Positions 50,317 through 58,964 of a stretch of 60,000 bases of DNA are shown piece after piece. Numbering within the stretch: position 1 is the first letter of the stretch; the number at the start of each line of letters is the position of its first letter. The position numbers and the translations under genes are program-made. This stretch comes from Lineus longissimus (lineage: Eukaryota; Nemertea; Pilidiophora; Heteronemertea; Lineidae): NCBI RefSeq assembly GCF_910592395.1, contig NC_088319.1, forward strand, positions 14,634,001 to 14,694,000, in the 5' to 3' direction. The notes beneath the pieces were generated by a model. It was given only the letters and a program-made list of their open reading frames with translations. It was not told where the DNA came from and ran no database searches.

Positions 50317-53300
50317 TGTCTGATCTTCATGTTTTCCATAGCAGCCAGTGGGCCTACCAATGCTTCTGTCATATCAGAAAGGTCATGAATCAAAATTCTA
50401 CTTCCACACCACCATAAACTGCAGCAGTACATTTGTCTTCAATTGAGTCCCATCCTGATCAATGTGTCTCTCTTGCTGATTTGGCAGCCTCTTCAACATG
50501 ACATATATTATTGAACACATCTTTTCCAATGAGATGACTCATATTAAATATGTCTCGGCAGGGTAATATAAATGATTCGAATCAAGTGCCGTGAGTTCTT
50601 AGACAGCAATCGATGCCAATTTTGCTGTGATCGAAAGAGTACTCTTAGTGCATGTTGTAACCTCGTCTTCAGTCTCATTCTCCTGGCATTCACTCTGAGG
50701 CAGCCATGAGTGGTCAGGCCCAGTCGGGAGAAAACTTATTGGCAATTAAAAGTCAGGGAAACAACATTTCAGCTGCCAATACCATTGAATGTGGTAGTTA
50801 TTTGGAAAGTAATATCACCCACTGGTCTGGTAAGGGTCATTTCATGAAACTGTGCATGCCGCTCCACACCCATTGCGCTAGCAGGTAATCTGAATTACCA
50901 AATACCTGCTGGAGCCAAGTGTTTTCTCCTCAGCAGCAAAAAAGCTGGAAACTGCTAAAGTGGAATCAGCATGAAGGCACTTCCCAGAGAAATGGCTAGC
51001 AAACTGATCCTTTCCACCAAAAAAATCAATGAAACTTGACTCTGAAGCACTCTGAAGCACTCTGAAGTTAAATATCTCAGAAAACTAATTTCACATCCAA
51101 AGCCAGCATGACAAGCACAACAGCATTACACGTCAATTTTTTGGCAATATTTCCTCTTTGTATTAAGATTTCGATAGATACCACTGACACTTCATAGTCG
51201 CTATCTGATAAAATGCTCTTGGCGTCCAAATTGTTTGTGAAAGATATGGATTGTGTATACCCTGGACGATCTGTCTCTCGACGGCTGCCCCGGGCCAAGT
51301 GATGGCCAGGACAGTAGAGTCTGGGGCATCAGCTCTTGCCTTTGAAAGATATGGCTTGTGTATATCCTGGACGGTCTGTCTCTGGTGGCACCTCCCTGGG
51401 CCAGTTGACAGTCTTCATCTGGTTGTGACTTTGTCCTGCAATAACCTGTGTCGCTGGAATTTGTAAAAGTCTTCTCTGTTATAGGGACAAATGAGTCTCG
51501 CCGCAAATACATGAATCTGCCACCAGACTGCCACATAAAAAAGCATTTGATTTATTGGAGAAAGAAACTTTTTATACAAAAAAGGAGTTGGCATTCATCC
51601 TGGATTAATCTTATCTCAATAGAAAACATCACTCCTTGCCCTTAAAGTTGGTTCTGATAATTCTTGGTTTGACACTCTGACAAATGGCTTCTATTGCTGT
51701 AATGAATCTTTCTACTCGTTCCTGATGTGGAGGAATACGAGATGGTTTGAGATCAAGTATTAGGAAAGGGGACTAACCAATCTTAGCTGTCTAGTTTCTT
51801 TGGTCTGATTGCACTGGTAGTGTTGCTTCTGAAATTGGAACTACAACTGGTGCGGTGATTGCCTTGATTTGGACTTTGCAGATCCAGCCATTCTGGGTAT
51901 TGGATCCAGGATCTGATAACATAAGACTGGTTGGCACTCCTGTGATTTCTCTTGGGACAGGCTCATTCTTCTAACAGAATGGTAAACTGTCGTCCAAATT
52001 ACTTGTATCTACTGCGTTGAAGTTTGAAAAATTATGCCGGTGAATCCAGAGGGGTGGGGGGGGGGGGGCTTGGTGGCCAGATCTGGAGGGTTTTTTGGGG
52101 AGGGGGTCAAGTAGGAGATGGGGGTCAAATGCTATTTGACTCGTAAGTCTACTGACAGTAAGGCTGGAGACACAAATTCTTCGGTATTCTATTCAGCTTT
52201 CATTGTCAATAAAATTACTAAATTCAGTCAGACTTCCCCACTAGCTTCAGTGGGCGATATTCTGAGGTTCTACTTGAACAGATGACGCCACATCAAATAG
52301 TTAGAGTTGACGTAATGTCTTTTCATAAATAATTCACCGAGAATAATTTCTGATCTCAGCTCGAAATATTTCTAGAAACTTATTAACTGCATGCAGTGCA
52401 AGTGTCTGTCAATTTGTCTAGTATTGTTGACTTTGGCAACAGCTACTGGGACACAGTCGAACAAACATGAGATATAACTTAAGATAAGTATTTGGATTGT
52501 GTCATTACCCATAGGAAACTTATATTGACCAATGAAATATCAATCTTGGTCGAGATGTTGGAAACGACATTGGTAAGTGAAGGACTATAGATTCCTTGAA
52601 GTTATGGGTGTGATGTTTTGCATTTTCCATGCCTGGACAAAATGGATGTCCTCCTATCCTGTTTTCATCATGGAGTATAATGGAACCAAGCCGATTGAGA
52701 TTATTTTGGGGTTGGGTTGGTCCTTTACCTGCATCTACCTCTGGACAAAGTCTAAAGGGCAGGCTGACACCAAACTGTGCTCCTCGTGAGGAAAACCTGA
52801 CCAATATACTTCTCCTTGAGCAAGACACTTATCTTAGAGGAGTGTTGGATAATCCTGCAGAGGAATCTGGACTGAAATTTGGTAACATCGGCCTTAAGTA
52901 TCTTGTATCAATATCTTGCAATCAATTTGGGATGGTGCTGCGCAAACACTAGATAACACCAAACAAGTGTTTGGATTGCATCACGATGTCATCCATTCCA
53001 ATACCCACAAGCCTCTGGCAACCGACCAATCAAAAGTCTACATCAATCTGAGCCCTGGGCACTCTCCGATTTCTCAACGGCGAGACGTCAAATGAAATCT
53101 CTACAAACAAGCAGGAGGCAATCGCGAGCACAATCAATTGATATGAATTAGACATGGAATCGGACACATTGTCTCGTGGGATGGCCCAACTCCCATAATT
53201 CCTTGCATGGAGTTGCAAAGATTACAAAGTTAACTTTATTGAGATCGTGAAATCAGATCTCTGGGGGGGGGGGGGGTCCCATTTATTGATATGGTGTTCT

Positions 53301-56300
53301 ATGTGTTTTTGTCACGGTGAGCTGCGATAATAATCACGAGCAACAAAAATGTCTTGTTTTCGGAAATCACCGCAGTTGCCTACAACAGGAATTGGTGAGA
53401 GATATACAGTCAATATCAAATCCATCAATAACGGCTTTTGTCTGCAGGTAAGATATCTTTTTGGCACACATCGCAACAATCATTATTGCAGGTAACGTTG
53501 CAACAACAAAAATCACCCGTGTGCAGCTTCACAATCAGTGAAACGACTGGGTAGAACTTGTGTCTCAACCCCCTACTGAATCATTCAGAAATTGACATCT
53601 TCATTAGATGGCAAATTGATTACTGGTCTCGGGTTGGTTGCTTTGGGAGTTGGTTCATTTCTTCATCTTTATCAAGCAAATTTATAGAGAGGATGTGACT
53701 TTCAGATGAATCTTTTCAAGTTCCGTATCGCTTTTTTTGCGATATATTTTCCCATGCTCTCTGACGAGGTGTCTGGCTGTTATTTCTCTTGTAGTTTTTG
53801 CAATATATATCGGTCTTGTTAGGACCCTGCTGAAGAAAAGAAACAACTTCAGAACTCATTATCTCATCACCACATTCATTTCATTCATCATACTACTGTC
53901 TTTATGGACCCCAAGCCTCACATTAATGCCTATACTTTAGCATTCCCATACCCATCTTATACCAGAACCCATCTATACAGACCCAAAGCCAGCATGTACT
54001 TATCCGTCTTATACCCAAACCCATCTATGCAGACACCTAGCCTCGCATCAATTTCTATACTTCAGCATTCCCATACCTTTCTTGTACCCAAACCCATCTA
54101 TGCAGACACCTAGCCTCACATCAATTTCTAAACTTCAGCATTCCCATACCTTTCTTATACCCAAACCCATCTATGCAGACACCTAGCCTCGCATCAATTT
54201 CTATACTTCAGCATTCCCATACCTTTCTTGTACCCAAACCCATCTATGCAGACACCTAGCCTCGCATCAATTTCTATACTTCAGCATTCCCATACCTTTC
54301 TTGTACCCAAACCCATCTATGCAGACACCTAGCCTCGCATCAATTTCTATACTTCAGCATTCCCATACCTTTCTTGTACCCAAACCCATCTATGCAGACA
54401 CCTAGCCTCGCATCAATTTCTATACTTCAGCATTCCCATACCCGTCTTATACCCAAACCCATCTATGCAGACACCTAGCCTCACATCAATTTCTAAACTT
54501 CAGCATAAGTTCCCATACCTATCTCATACCCAAACCCATCTCTTCAGACACCTAGCCTCACATCAATTTCTAAACTTCAGCATAAGTTACCATACCTGTC
54601 TCATACCCAAACCCATCTCTTCAGACCCAAAGCCTCACCTTAATGTCTATACTCCAGCATTCCCACACCTGTCTCATACCCAAACCCATCTACATGTATT
54701 CCCACCCCCGCTTCACATAACCTCTATGCTTATCCTCCACCCAGGACCTCGTAGAAAACACCTCCGACCACAACCCCCTCATAAGCAAACCAAGGAGAAT
54801 GACAAAGATCATCTATCTAACGTCATTAATTCAAATCTTAACACAATAAGTATTTTACACTGTAATCGTATATGCACAGTTCTATATATGAATATTCATG
54901 CAGTTTGTACTAGATGGAGTGGTGGGGTAAGTTATATGAAGACTTTATGTCAAAAGTCATTGATTAACTTTTTGGCTGAAACGCAATTTGAATGAACTAA
55001 TTGAATGAGACTGTGGAAGCTATGGAATTAATTGATTGACAGCTTGAGCTAGGTTGACATCAGGATGGAATCTTCTTTTTAGTATCATAATGATGAGGGA
55101 TGGTCTGCAGGATTAGCACAGACGAGCCAAGAATGCTCGAGCATTCACAATTTTAACTCGGAATACAAAAGGGTAAAACTGCAAAAGTTCTTCGCAACAA
55201 ACTGCCACCACTTTTTCGGTACACACTGTACGATCCATAGACTAGATATTTGATTAGCTTTTTACTTCATGCTGCATGGATCACTTGATTATTATACCCC
55301 GAAATTAATAATAGCAGATTTCATCCCAAATTGCACCAAATGCAACTGTTCATTATATACAGTGATGATGGTAGCAAATTGGCTCAAGTTAGGATGAAAA
55401 AAACCATAACTAATTGATGAAATTTATTTCTAGACAAAGTGTCTTGGCATTCAATGTGATATTTATTGCATCTGTACAGATTGCACCGCAGATGGGTGAG
55501 AAAAATTGCATGTCCTTGGTGCTTTAGTTAAGCCCTTTAATTTGAAACTAGGATGATGTTGGAACAGAAAAAGAAAAGTATTTCTCAAATAGTATGTCTC
55601 TTCTTGATTAAATGTTTCCCCTGCCAAAGAAGTTGAGTGTCACTCATTCTGATCATATTGACAATAACATTCTGCATCAGCTACAGAGCTGCAGGTCACA
55701 ATTAACATGTACTGCAAATAAAACATTTTGATATGCCAAGACACATTTACAGGAAACACGAGCAACGGAACAAATAGAACATACATTATTACTTTGGGAC
55801 GTCCATGTATGGAACGCCTCTTAGTAAAACAGTGATTACTCGGAGCATTTTGAGATTATCTCTGTTAGATAAGAAGAGAGATCCCAGATTGATGGGGAGC
55901 CTGTATTCCTGGAGAATATTTTCGTTCCATTTTCTTGGAGAAAATGAATTTCCATTCAATATTTGGTATCTTTGTTATCGATTATTTAAATTAATTGTTA
56001 TTTGAGTAGAGTTTGATCCCGCTGGATTTGAGTATATCTTAATGGCTATCAATCATGAGAGAGCGAGATAAACTTCCATTATTAGCTTGATGTGTTTTTT
56101 AACAGATTTTTTAGCAATTTTTGTGGGCTTATTGTCACAGAGTATCTAATTCTGTTTCTGGATAACCTCAATGGCATCATGCAGGACATTTCGTATGAGT
56201 ACTGAAAACTATCTCGCATCACTGTTCCTCCTATCAACCTCGGCCACTGCGCCATTTAGCAGAATTCACGAAAAAGTAAATACGAGTAACATATTGCATT

Positions 56301-58964
56301 TCAGTAATGAACATGTATTGACGCAGCTCAAAGACTTGCCCTATGTATATGATCATAGGAATATTCTCTAAGAATACTGACTTCCTTTAGGGGTATAATA
56401 AGTTGAAATCATGGCAATACAATATACACTGCAAAAGTATGGGCTATGAAAACCCCTCTGAAAATTATAATTGATGTAAATTATAAAATGTCTTTGATTG
56501 AGTTTTCAATTTCACAGGCATTCTTGGTAAAAGTCTGAGGATTTTTATTAAAAAACATTTCAGTTTGCAATGATAGATTTTTTGGGGGCATGATCCAGTG
56601 TATTGGTATGATTTCTAGCATTTTCATTTACTCAATTTTACGAAAAAATGTCACTGCACGAAAAACAAGCATCAGATGGCTGGGAAAATATGCTAGTATT
56701 TTGCTTCTTGGAAATCATCATATTTTGGGATGCCGTTTTTTCGTAAAATGGAGTAGAGTGCTTTGTTTCCAGGCAAGCCGAATGTGATGTTAACAAGGAG
56801 ACGGAGCATCACATTATCGTGGGAATGTGTGCAGTCAGTCGTAAATTTCAAATATCTCGATCAAAAATGCAAACAGACTAGACAATAAACCTTTAAAAGT
56901 GACATCAGAGCAACCACAGCATCGGGAGGCTAGGCCTTTGGAAAACCAATCAACCAACACAGCATCTTTGAAAATCCTTCTGCAAATGAGGCTCACTTAG
57001 ATATGTATAAAGCTGTTATCAGTGGGATCTTCTTGAAGTGGAAATTGTAACAGTGATTCCTGCACGCATTACCAATGACTAAAGTAGAGAGTAGATGATG
57101 TTGTCATTCACAAGTTTTGTCTCCAGTTCTATGTGGTTTTGTCCAAGTGAAACTCGGGTGTTTGATTTTGTCTTCAAAATCATTGTGTTTTGACTATGAG
57201 TGTGGAATTTTTATTATGATTGTGAAGTAAACCGGTATTTGAAATAATAATGATAAAAATGTATGTAAGTATGGAATGTATGCATGAGGTAATCACTGTT
57301 TTACTCCATGAAATCTGCTGAGATGTTGTTTTTTTGTTGGTCTTGAAAATGAAAATGACCACAGATTGAATGTATTTTTTCACCGTGAATAGAAATGTTT
57401 TGAACTGCATAGATTCATGAATTGTTGTTTTCAAAGGAATATTTGCTTTTTTGGGGGCACTTAAGTCCTGCAGTTTTGGAATTCAGTTAGGAGTTCCGCT
57501 ATTCTTTAAACTATTTTCAAACAGGATTGAAGTAATCATGTCATTTTCAAGACCGATAGATTTTGTGTAATTTTTGACCACTTTTTTCTCAGCCTTTGAT
57601 ACCCTATCTCAAATTTTTTTGACATACCCTACTCATGGTTATTCGAACTATCTCAAAATGTACCTCTAAATCCTACCAAATCCTATCTATACGATCAGCT
57701 ATGATCCTTGCATGTTATATAAATGCTTGTCTTTATTGATAAGTTAGTGGTACCGGTATAGGCTACCTATTTTGAAGCCTTTGCTAAAATCCCTTAGCTC
57801 ACATAGTATGTATATAGTCCCTTAGCAAAGGGGCCGAGGACATCTTAAGTTCTTGACCATCCAAATGAAAATGGCAGATATTTGAAAAGCAGAGCTGTTT
57901 GCTGTTGCTAAAATCTGTAAGAAGTCTTGAAAACGTCCTCGGTCCCTATTGCCTTTGAAGTAGAAGTACGACCCAAACCAACCCAAATCCTAACTAACAG
58001 CTATTCTCCAGTCTAACCTTGATCCCATTTGTGTTTAAATGTGTAGAAAACCCCCCAATTATTAACTACAAAATGTCTCTTTTTAAGAATTTTCCAGATT
58101 TTCCATCCCTGTGCTTTGCTCCCATAGGTTGCTGGCAGAAATGTGAAGTCAGTTAAGAGATGTGTAACAAATTTATTTTTACTAACCTTATCTTATTCAA
58201 CTGACCTTCACCTTTTCTCCAGTTGACCTTTTCTGGGCAGCAAATGACCTTGAGTTTAGGTCAAGGTCATATGACATGCGAAAGTAAAATCAAAAGTGAT
58301 GTTAATCGTGTTTTTGTTTTTTACGCTCCAGCTGATGGTGGTTGCCATATCAACAATGGCGGCTGTGAACACATGTGTCAGACGCTTTTCAACGGACATT
58401 ATGAGTGCAAGTGTCAAAAGGGGTTCAAGTTGGGAGAAGATGGAAAGAGTTGTGAATGTGAGTAGTGCAACTTGTAGTGTGATGTAGATGTTGAAAGTGC
58501 TTCAAGTATCATTAGGCTCCAATTGTGTTCCAGTCGTGCTCTGTTCTCTGACAGATGCCCATTGAAGCGGAGCGGAGCCTTCAGCTTTAATTTTGTGCCT
58601 GTGATTATACTCCAATATAGAGATGTCAAACTGTTCAGACCTCACTAATCCCAATGAAGATGGACTCAAATGCTTTCTTTTTAAGATTCAGTGCACTTGT
58701 ATGAAAATCTTCTTACAGCAATGGACCCATGCCTAGTCAACAATGGTGGCTGTTTACAGAAATGCGTCAACTATGGCGGCCGTGCCCAGTGTCAGTGCTA
58801 CATCGGTTACCGACTGAGCGCAGATATGAAAACGTGCGAGGACATCGATGAGTGCAAACTGAACAATGCCGGCTGCACCCAAATCTGTCGAAACACCCAG
58901 GGATCTTTTGCGTGTACTTGCAATCAGGGATATCAGCTTGGAGTGGATGGCAAATCTTGTTACA
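10554..58964 (+). CDS. MEGF6: MEGF6 orthologue, 5' part of a spliced gene (EMI plus EGF repeats)
   Basis: Eight plus-strand exons (10554-10639, 18062-18199, 18712-18821, 37472-37576, 48121-48240, 49768-49890, 58332-58457, 58719-58964) join with compatible phases (2, 2, 1, 1, 1, 1, 1, then open phase 1). They encode residues 1-351. Order: signal peptide (about 1-22), EMI domain (30-111) with seven cysteines, EGF1 (113-146), two calcium-binding EGFs (147-186, 187-227), EGF (228-269), EGF plus cbEGF (270-351). The EMI half-motifs, the GFQGPRCQY end of EGF1 and the EGF order match vertebrate MEGF6 as I remember it. MEGF10/11 and SCUBE proteins differ in EMI or EGF order. MEGF6 is a secreted or matrix protein with poorly known function. 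The long array of laminin-type EGFs expected next lies beyond the right edge. Confidence 0.93.
12834..12866. repeat. short perfect inverted repeat
   Basis: CAACTAGGACTGG (12834-12846) and its exact complement CCAGTCCTAGTTG (12854-12866) are separated by a 7-nt loop. It would form a 13-bp hairpin in DNA or pre-mRNA. Confidence 0.85.
13389..13407 (+). repeat. homopolymer C19
   Basis: Nineteen consecutive C. The exact length may be affected by sequencing error. Confidence 0.9.
13885..13975 (+). repeat. 33-bp tandem repeat, three copies
   Basis: [CT]AGAATTTGGTGA[TC]A starts at about 13893, 13925 and 13957. The first two copies continue with TCTTTAAACT. Confidence 0.85.
15233..15461. mobile_element. 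229-bp foldback (MITE-like) element with 103-bp arms
   Basis: Arm 1 (15233-15335) and arm 2 (15359-15461) are reverse complements with about three mismatches in 103 bp, separated by a 23-nt loop. The outer ends read ATATGTGAC and GTCACATAT. It has no coding capacity. The high arm identity points to recent insertion or gene conversion between arms. A non-autonomous DNA transposon is most likely, but target-site duplication is ambiguous (perhaps TA). Confidence 0.85.
16250..16440 (+). repeat. diverged minisatellite (CTCCTCTAAGTTGTC type)
   Basis: Three to four imperfect units of roughly 50-60 bp each contain [TC]CTC[TC]AAGTTGTC[TC]GG followed by a GTCGCT or GCTGCT stretch. The plus-strand frame across it (16286-16642) is treated as chance. 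Confidence 0.6.
18062..18199 (+). CDS. MEGF6: MEGF6 exon 2 (EMI domain, first half)
   Basis: Acceptor CCATTTTTCAG at 18061, donor AGAAG|GTAAGA at 18199/18200; 138 nt, phase 2 in and phase 2 out. It encodes residues 30-74, starting [13 protein letters not shown]. It contains the EMI marks PC (first internal cysteine), VWKPNCGY and NWCVGYERR. These line up with the human MEGF6 segments PCVQ, VWKAGCGW and AWCVGHERR as I recall them. EMI domains mediate protein-protein contacts and multimerisation in matrix proteins. Confidence 0.95.
18712..18821 (+). CDS. MEGF6: MEGF6 exon 3 (EMI domain, second half)
   Basis: Acceptor TTTCTCTTCAG at 18711, donor TACA|GTAAGT at 18821/18822; 110 nt, phase 2 in and phase 1 out. 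It encodes residues 76-111: YYTTYRQTF, then [11 protein letters not shown] and GGCQY. The CC-x-GW doublet and the YR repeats are the EMI C-terminal signature. An overlapping 85-codon frame (18573-18830) is a shadow of this exon. Intron 2 is only 512 bp. Confidence 0.95.
19553..19745 (-). repeat. TTAGGG-containing repeat, inverted relative to 39780-40110
   Basis: The reverse complement shares with 39931-40050, in order, CTTCATTTTG, AAAATTTGG, a CTTA-plus-T run, CAT[CT][AT]TTC[GA]GAG, GGTTAGGGTTAGGGTCATAAG and a trailing AAATGTT-type motif. A second partial unit follows up to 19745. Confidence 0.65.
25986..26164. mobile_element. MITE-like element with CCTCTCTATT-type terminal inverted repeats
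   Basis: The left end reads TAGAGTAGAACCTCTCTATT and the right end AGTTTCCACTGTA, an imperfect inverted repeat. The interior repeats TTAGAGAGGTGTCC and GAGAGGTATCC motifs. I recall very similar short repeats (TACAGTGGAACCTCTCTATT type) in several marine invertebrate genomes. About 179 bp, non-coding. Confidence 0.7.
28531..28570. repeat. perfect 40-bp palindrome
   Basis: CAAGGATTCCGATGACATT (28531-28549) is followed after TT by its exact complement AATGTCATCGGAATCCTTG (28552-28570). A near-direct repeat of TTGTAATTGAGTAA follows (28572-28608). Confidence 0.9.
36329..36420 (+). repeat. 92-bp element, upstream member of an inverted pair
   Basis: About 95% identical to the reverse complement of 41198-41290, with motifs GCATTG-CAAAGGACAC, ACAGAAGAGAGCATGAATCC and CAACACCAACATTAGAATGT. 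It lies 1.05 kb upstream of exon 4. Confidence 0.85.
37472..37576 (+). CDS. MEGF6: MEGF6 exon 4 (EGF1, non-calcium type)
   Basis: Acceptor TTATCTTTTCAG at 37471, donor TACG|GTAAGG at 37576/37577; 105 nt, phase 1 in and 1 out. It encodes residues 113-146 with six cysteines spaced C-x4-C-x5-C-x8-C-x-C-x8-C. The calcium-binding motif is absent. The ending GFQGPRCQY is identical to the end of EGF1 in human MEGF6 as I recall it. The exon is isolated by 18.6-kb and 10.5-kb introns and flanked by an inverted repeat pair (36329-36420, 41198-41290). Confidence 0.96.
39661..39757. repeat. five evenly spaced CCATGG palindromic sites
   Basis: CCATGGTGAA or a close variant starts at 39666, 39687, 39707, 39727 and 39748, spaced 21, 20, 20 and 21 bp. 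The first and last sit in longer palindromes of the TTCACCATGGTGAA type. The linkers differ and are AT-rich. Confidence 0.85.
39780..40110 (+). repeat. tandem AT-rich repeat with TTAGGG core
   Basis: Two units of about 135 bp (starting near 39787 and 39927) and a third partial unit from 40069 share GTTACTTCATTTTGAG, ACAAGTGAAAAAAA, GGGTCATAAGTTCAAAAT and AAAATGTTCAAAGT. The second unit contains GGTTAGGGTTAGGG. Related inverted sequence lies at 19553-19745. Confidence 0.8.
41198..41290 (-). repeat. 92-bp element, downstream member of an inverted pair
   Basis: Reverse-complement partner of 36329-36420, with only a few mismatches. It lies 3.6 kb downstream of exon 4, so the two could pair across the exon in the pre-mRNA. 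Confidence 0.85.
41376..41560 (+). repeat. diverged tandem duplication
   Basis: AAATCACAC[TG]TTTT, then CGCAAAGAACCATAAA or TGCAAAAAGACCATAAA, occurs twice at about 115-bp spacing. Confidence 0.5.
44230..44540 (+). repeat. diverged AT-rich repeat (AATTCCTG[CT]A-type units)
   Basis: GGAATTCCTGCAAAAAT, GAATTCCTGTAAAAAAT and TTAATTCCTGTAGAAT recur about every 85-115 bp, with a shared upstream GTGTGGCAAAA-like motif in some units. Confidence 0.45.
48121..48240 (+). CDS. MEGF6: MEGF6 exon 5 (calcium-binding EGF with a seventh cysteine)
   Basis: Acceptor ATATTTCAG at 48120, donor CCAAG|GTCAGG at 48240/48241 (weak, C at +3); 120 nt, phase 1 in and out. It encodes residues 148-186, starting (D)INEC and containing [10 protein letters not shown], which keeps the Asn and Tyr of the calcium-binding consensus. 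There are seven cysteines instead of six: a Cys occupies the variable position just after the third conserved Cys. Human MEGF6, as I recall, has only one cbEGF here, and exon 6 resembles it more, so this is the extra copy. Removing this exon would keep the frame. Confidence 0.88.
48241..49767 (+). other. MEGF6 intron 5 (1.5 kb)
   Basis: Contains a small TIR element (48467-48594). No exon is supported. Confidence 0.7.
48467..48594. mobile_element. 128-bp MITE-like element with 26-bp terminal inverted repeats
   Basis: TAAGGTAAGATAGTACAGTT continuing to ATAGCC (48467-48492) is matched by the reverse complement of 48569-48594 with three mismatches. The middle also carries a second CAGTTATAGCC motif. 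No coding capacity. Confidence 0.7.
49768..49890 (+). CDS. MEGF6: MEGF6 exon 6 (calcium-binding EGF)
   Basis: Acceptor TTCCTTTACAG at 49767, donor CATAA|GTAAGT at 49890/49891; 123 nt, phase 1 in and out. It encodes residues 188-227 with the calcium-binding consensus DIDEC ... C-x-N-x4-F-x-C ([10 protein letters not shown]), six cysteines and RLHADGRQC at the end. It is the closest match in the window to the single cbEGF after EGF1 in human MEGF6. Confidence 0.96.
   Translation, partial: TSTSALKIMAVVSIGASTRRAASSASVQPARGYMLMAGSA
50276..50316 (+). repeat. (ATC)n microsatellite
   Basis: About 13 uninterrupted ATC units. Confidence 0.95.
51237..51410 (+). repeat. direct duplication of about 70 bp at about 105-bp spacing
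   Basis: GAAAGATATGG[AC]TTGTGTATA, then CCTGGACG[AG]TCTGTCTCT, then a GGGCCA segment, occurs at 51238 and again at 51343. Confidence 0.75.
52056..52068 (+). repeat. homopolymer G13
   Basis: Thirteen consecutive G inside a longer G-rich stretch to about 52125. Confidence 0.9.
53263..53276 (+). repeat. homopolymer G14
   Basis: Fourteen consecutive G. Confidence 0.9.
53965..54700 (+). repeat. 73-bp minisatellite, about ten units
   Basis: CATCTATGCAGACACCTAGC recurs at 54022, 54095, 54168, 54241, 54314, 54387 and 54460 (exact 73-bp steps). Variant units follow at 54537, 54614 and 54687; two are lengthened to 77 bp by an inserted AAGT-type tetramer. Edge units are more diverged than central ones. 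Because 73 is not a multiple of three, the 176-codon frame read through it (54465-54995) is not a protein repeat. Confidence 0.95.
57820..57960. repeat. imperfect foldback
   Basis: CAAAGGGGCCGAGGAC near 57827-57842 and GTCCTCGGTCCC...GCCTTTG near 57936-57958 are imperfect inverted copies about 100 bp apart. A possible MITE remnant. Confidence 0.45.
58332..58457 (+). CDS. MEGF6: MEGF6 exon 7 (EGF)
   Basis: Acceptor TTACGCTCCAG at 58331, donor TGAAT|GTGAGT at 58457/58458; 126 nt, phase 1 in and out. It encodes residues 229-269 with six cysteines, including [10 protein letters not shown] and [15 protein letters not shown]. The Asp/Asn calcium motif is missing. It corresponds to the EGF that starts INSC in human MEGF6. 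Confidence 0.94.
58719..58964 (+). CDS. MEGF6: MEGF6 exon 8 (two EGFs in one exon, second calcium-binding)
   Basis: Acceptor TCTTCTTACAG at 58718, donor TTACA|GTAAGT at 58964/58965; 246 nt, phase 1 in and out. It encodes residues 271-351: [11 protein letters not shown]...[10 protein letters not shown], then [13 protein letters not shown]...[10 protein letters not shown]...GVDGKSCY. The second EGF carries the full calcium-binding consensus. The two domains share one exon where the earlier ones are split, and intron 7 is only 261 bp. The open phase 1 shows the gene continues to the right. Confidence 0.96.

Larger units (their letters stand above)
49891..58331 (+). other. MEGF6 intron 6 (8.4 kb)
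   Basis: No exon is supported. It holds an (ATC)n run (50276-50316), a roughly 105-bp duplication (51237-51410), two poly-G runs (52056-52068, 53263-53276), a 73-bp minisatellite (53965-54700) and a weak foldback (57820-57960). Confidence 0.7.

Noticed and set aside
54465-54995. 176-codon frame with Pro/His/Ser-rich repeats
   Set aside because: It reads through the 73-bp minisatellite, whose period is not a multiple of three.
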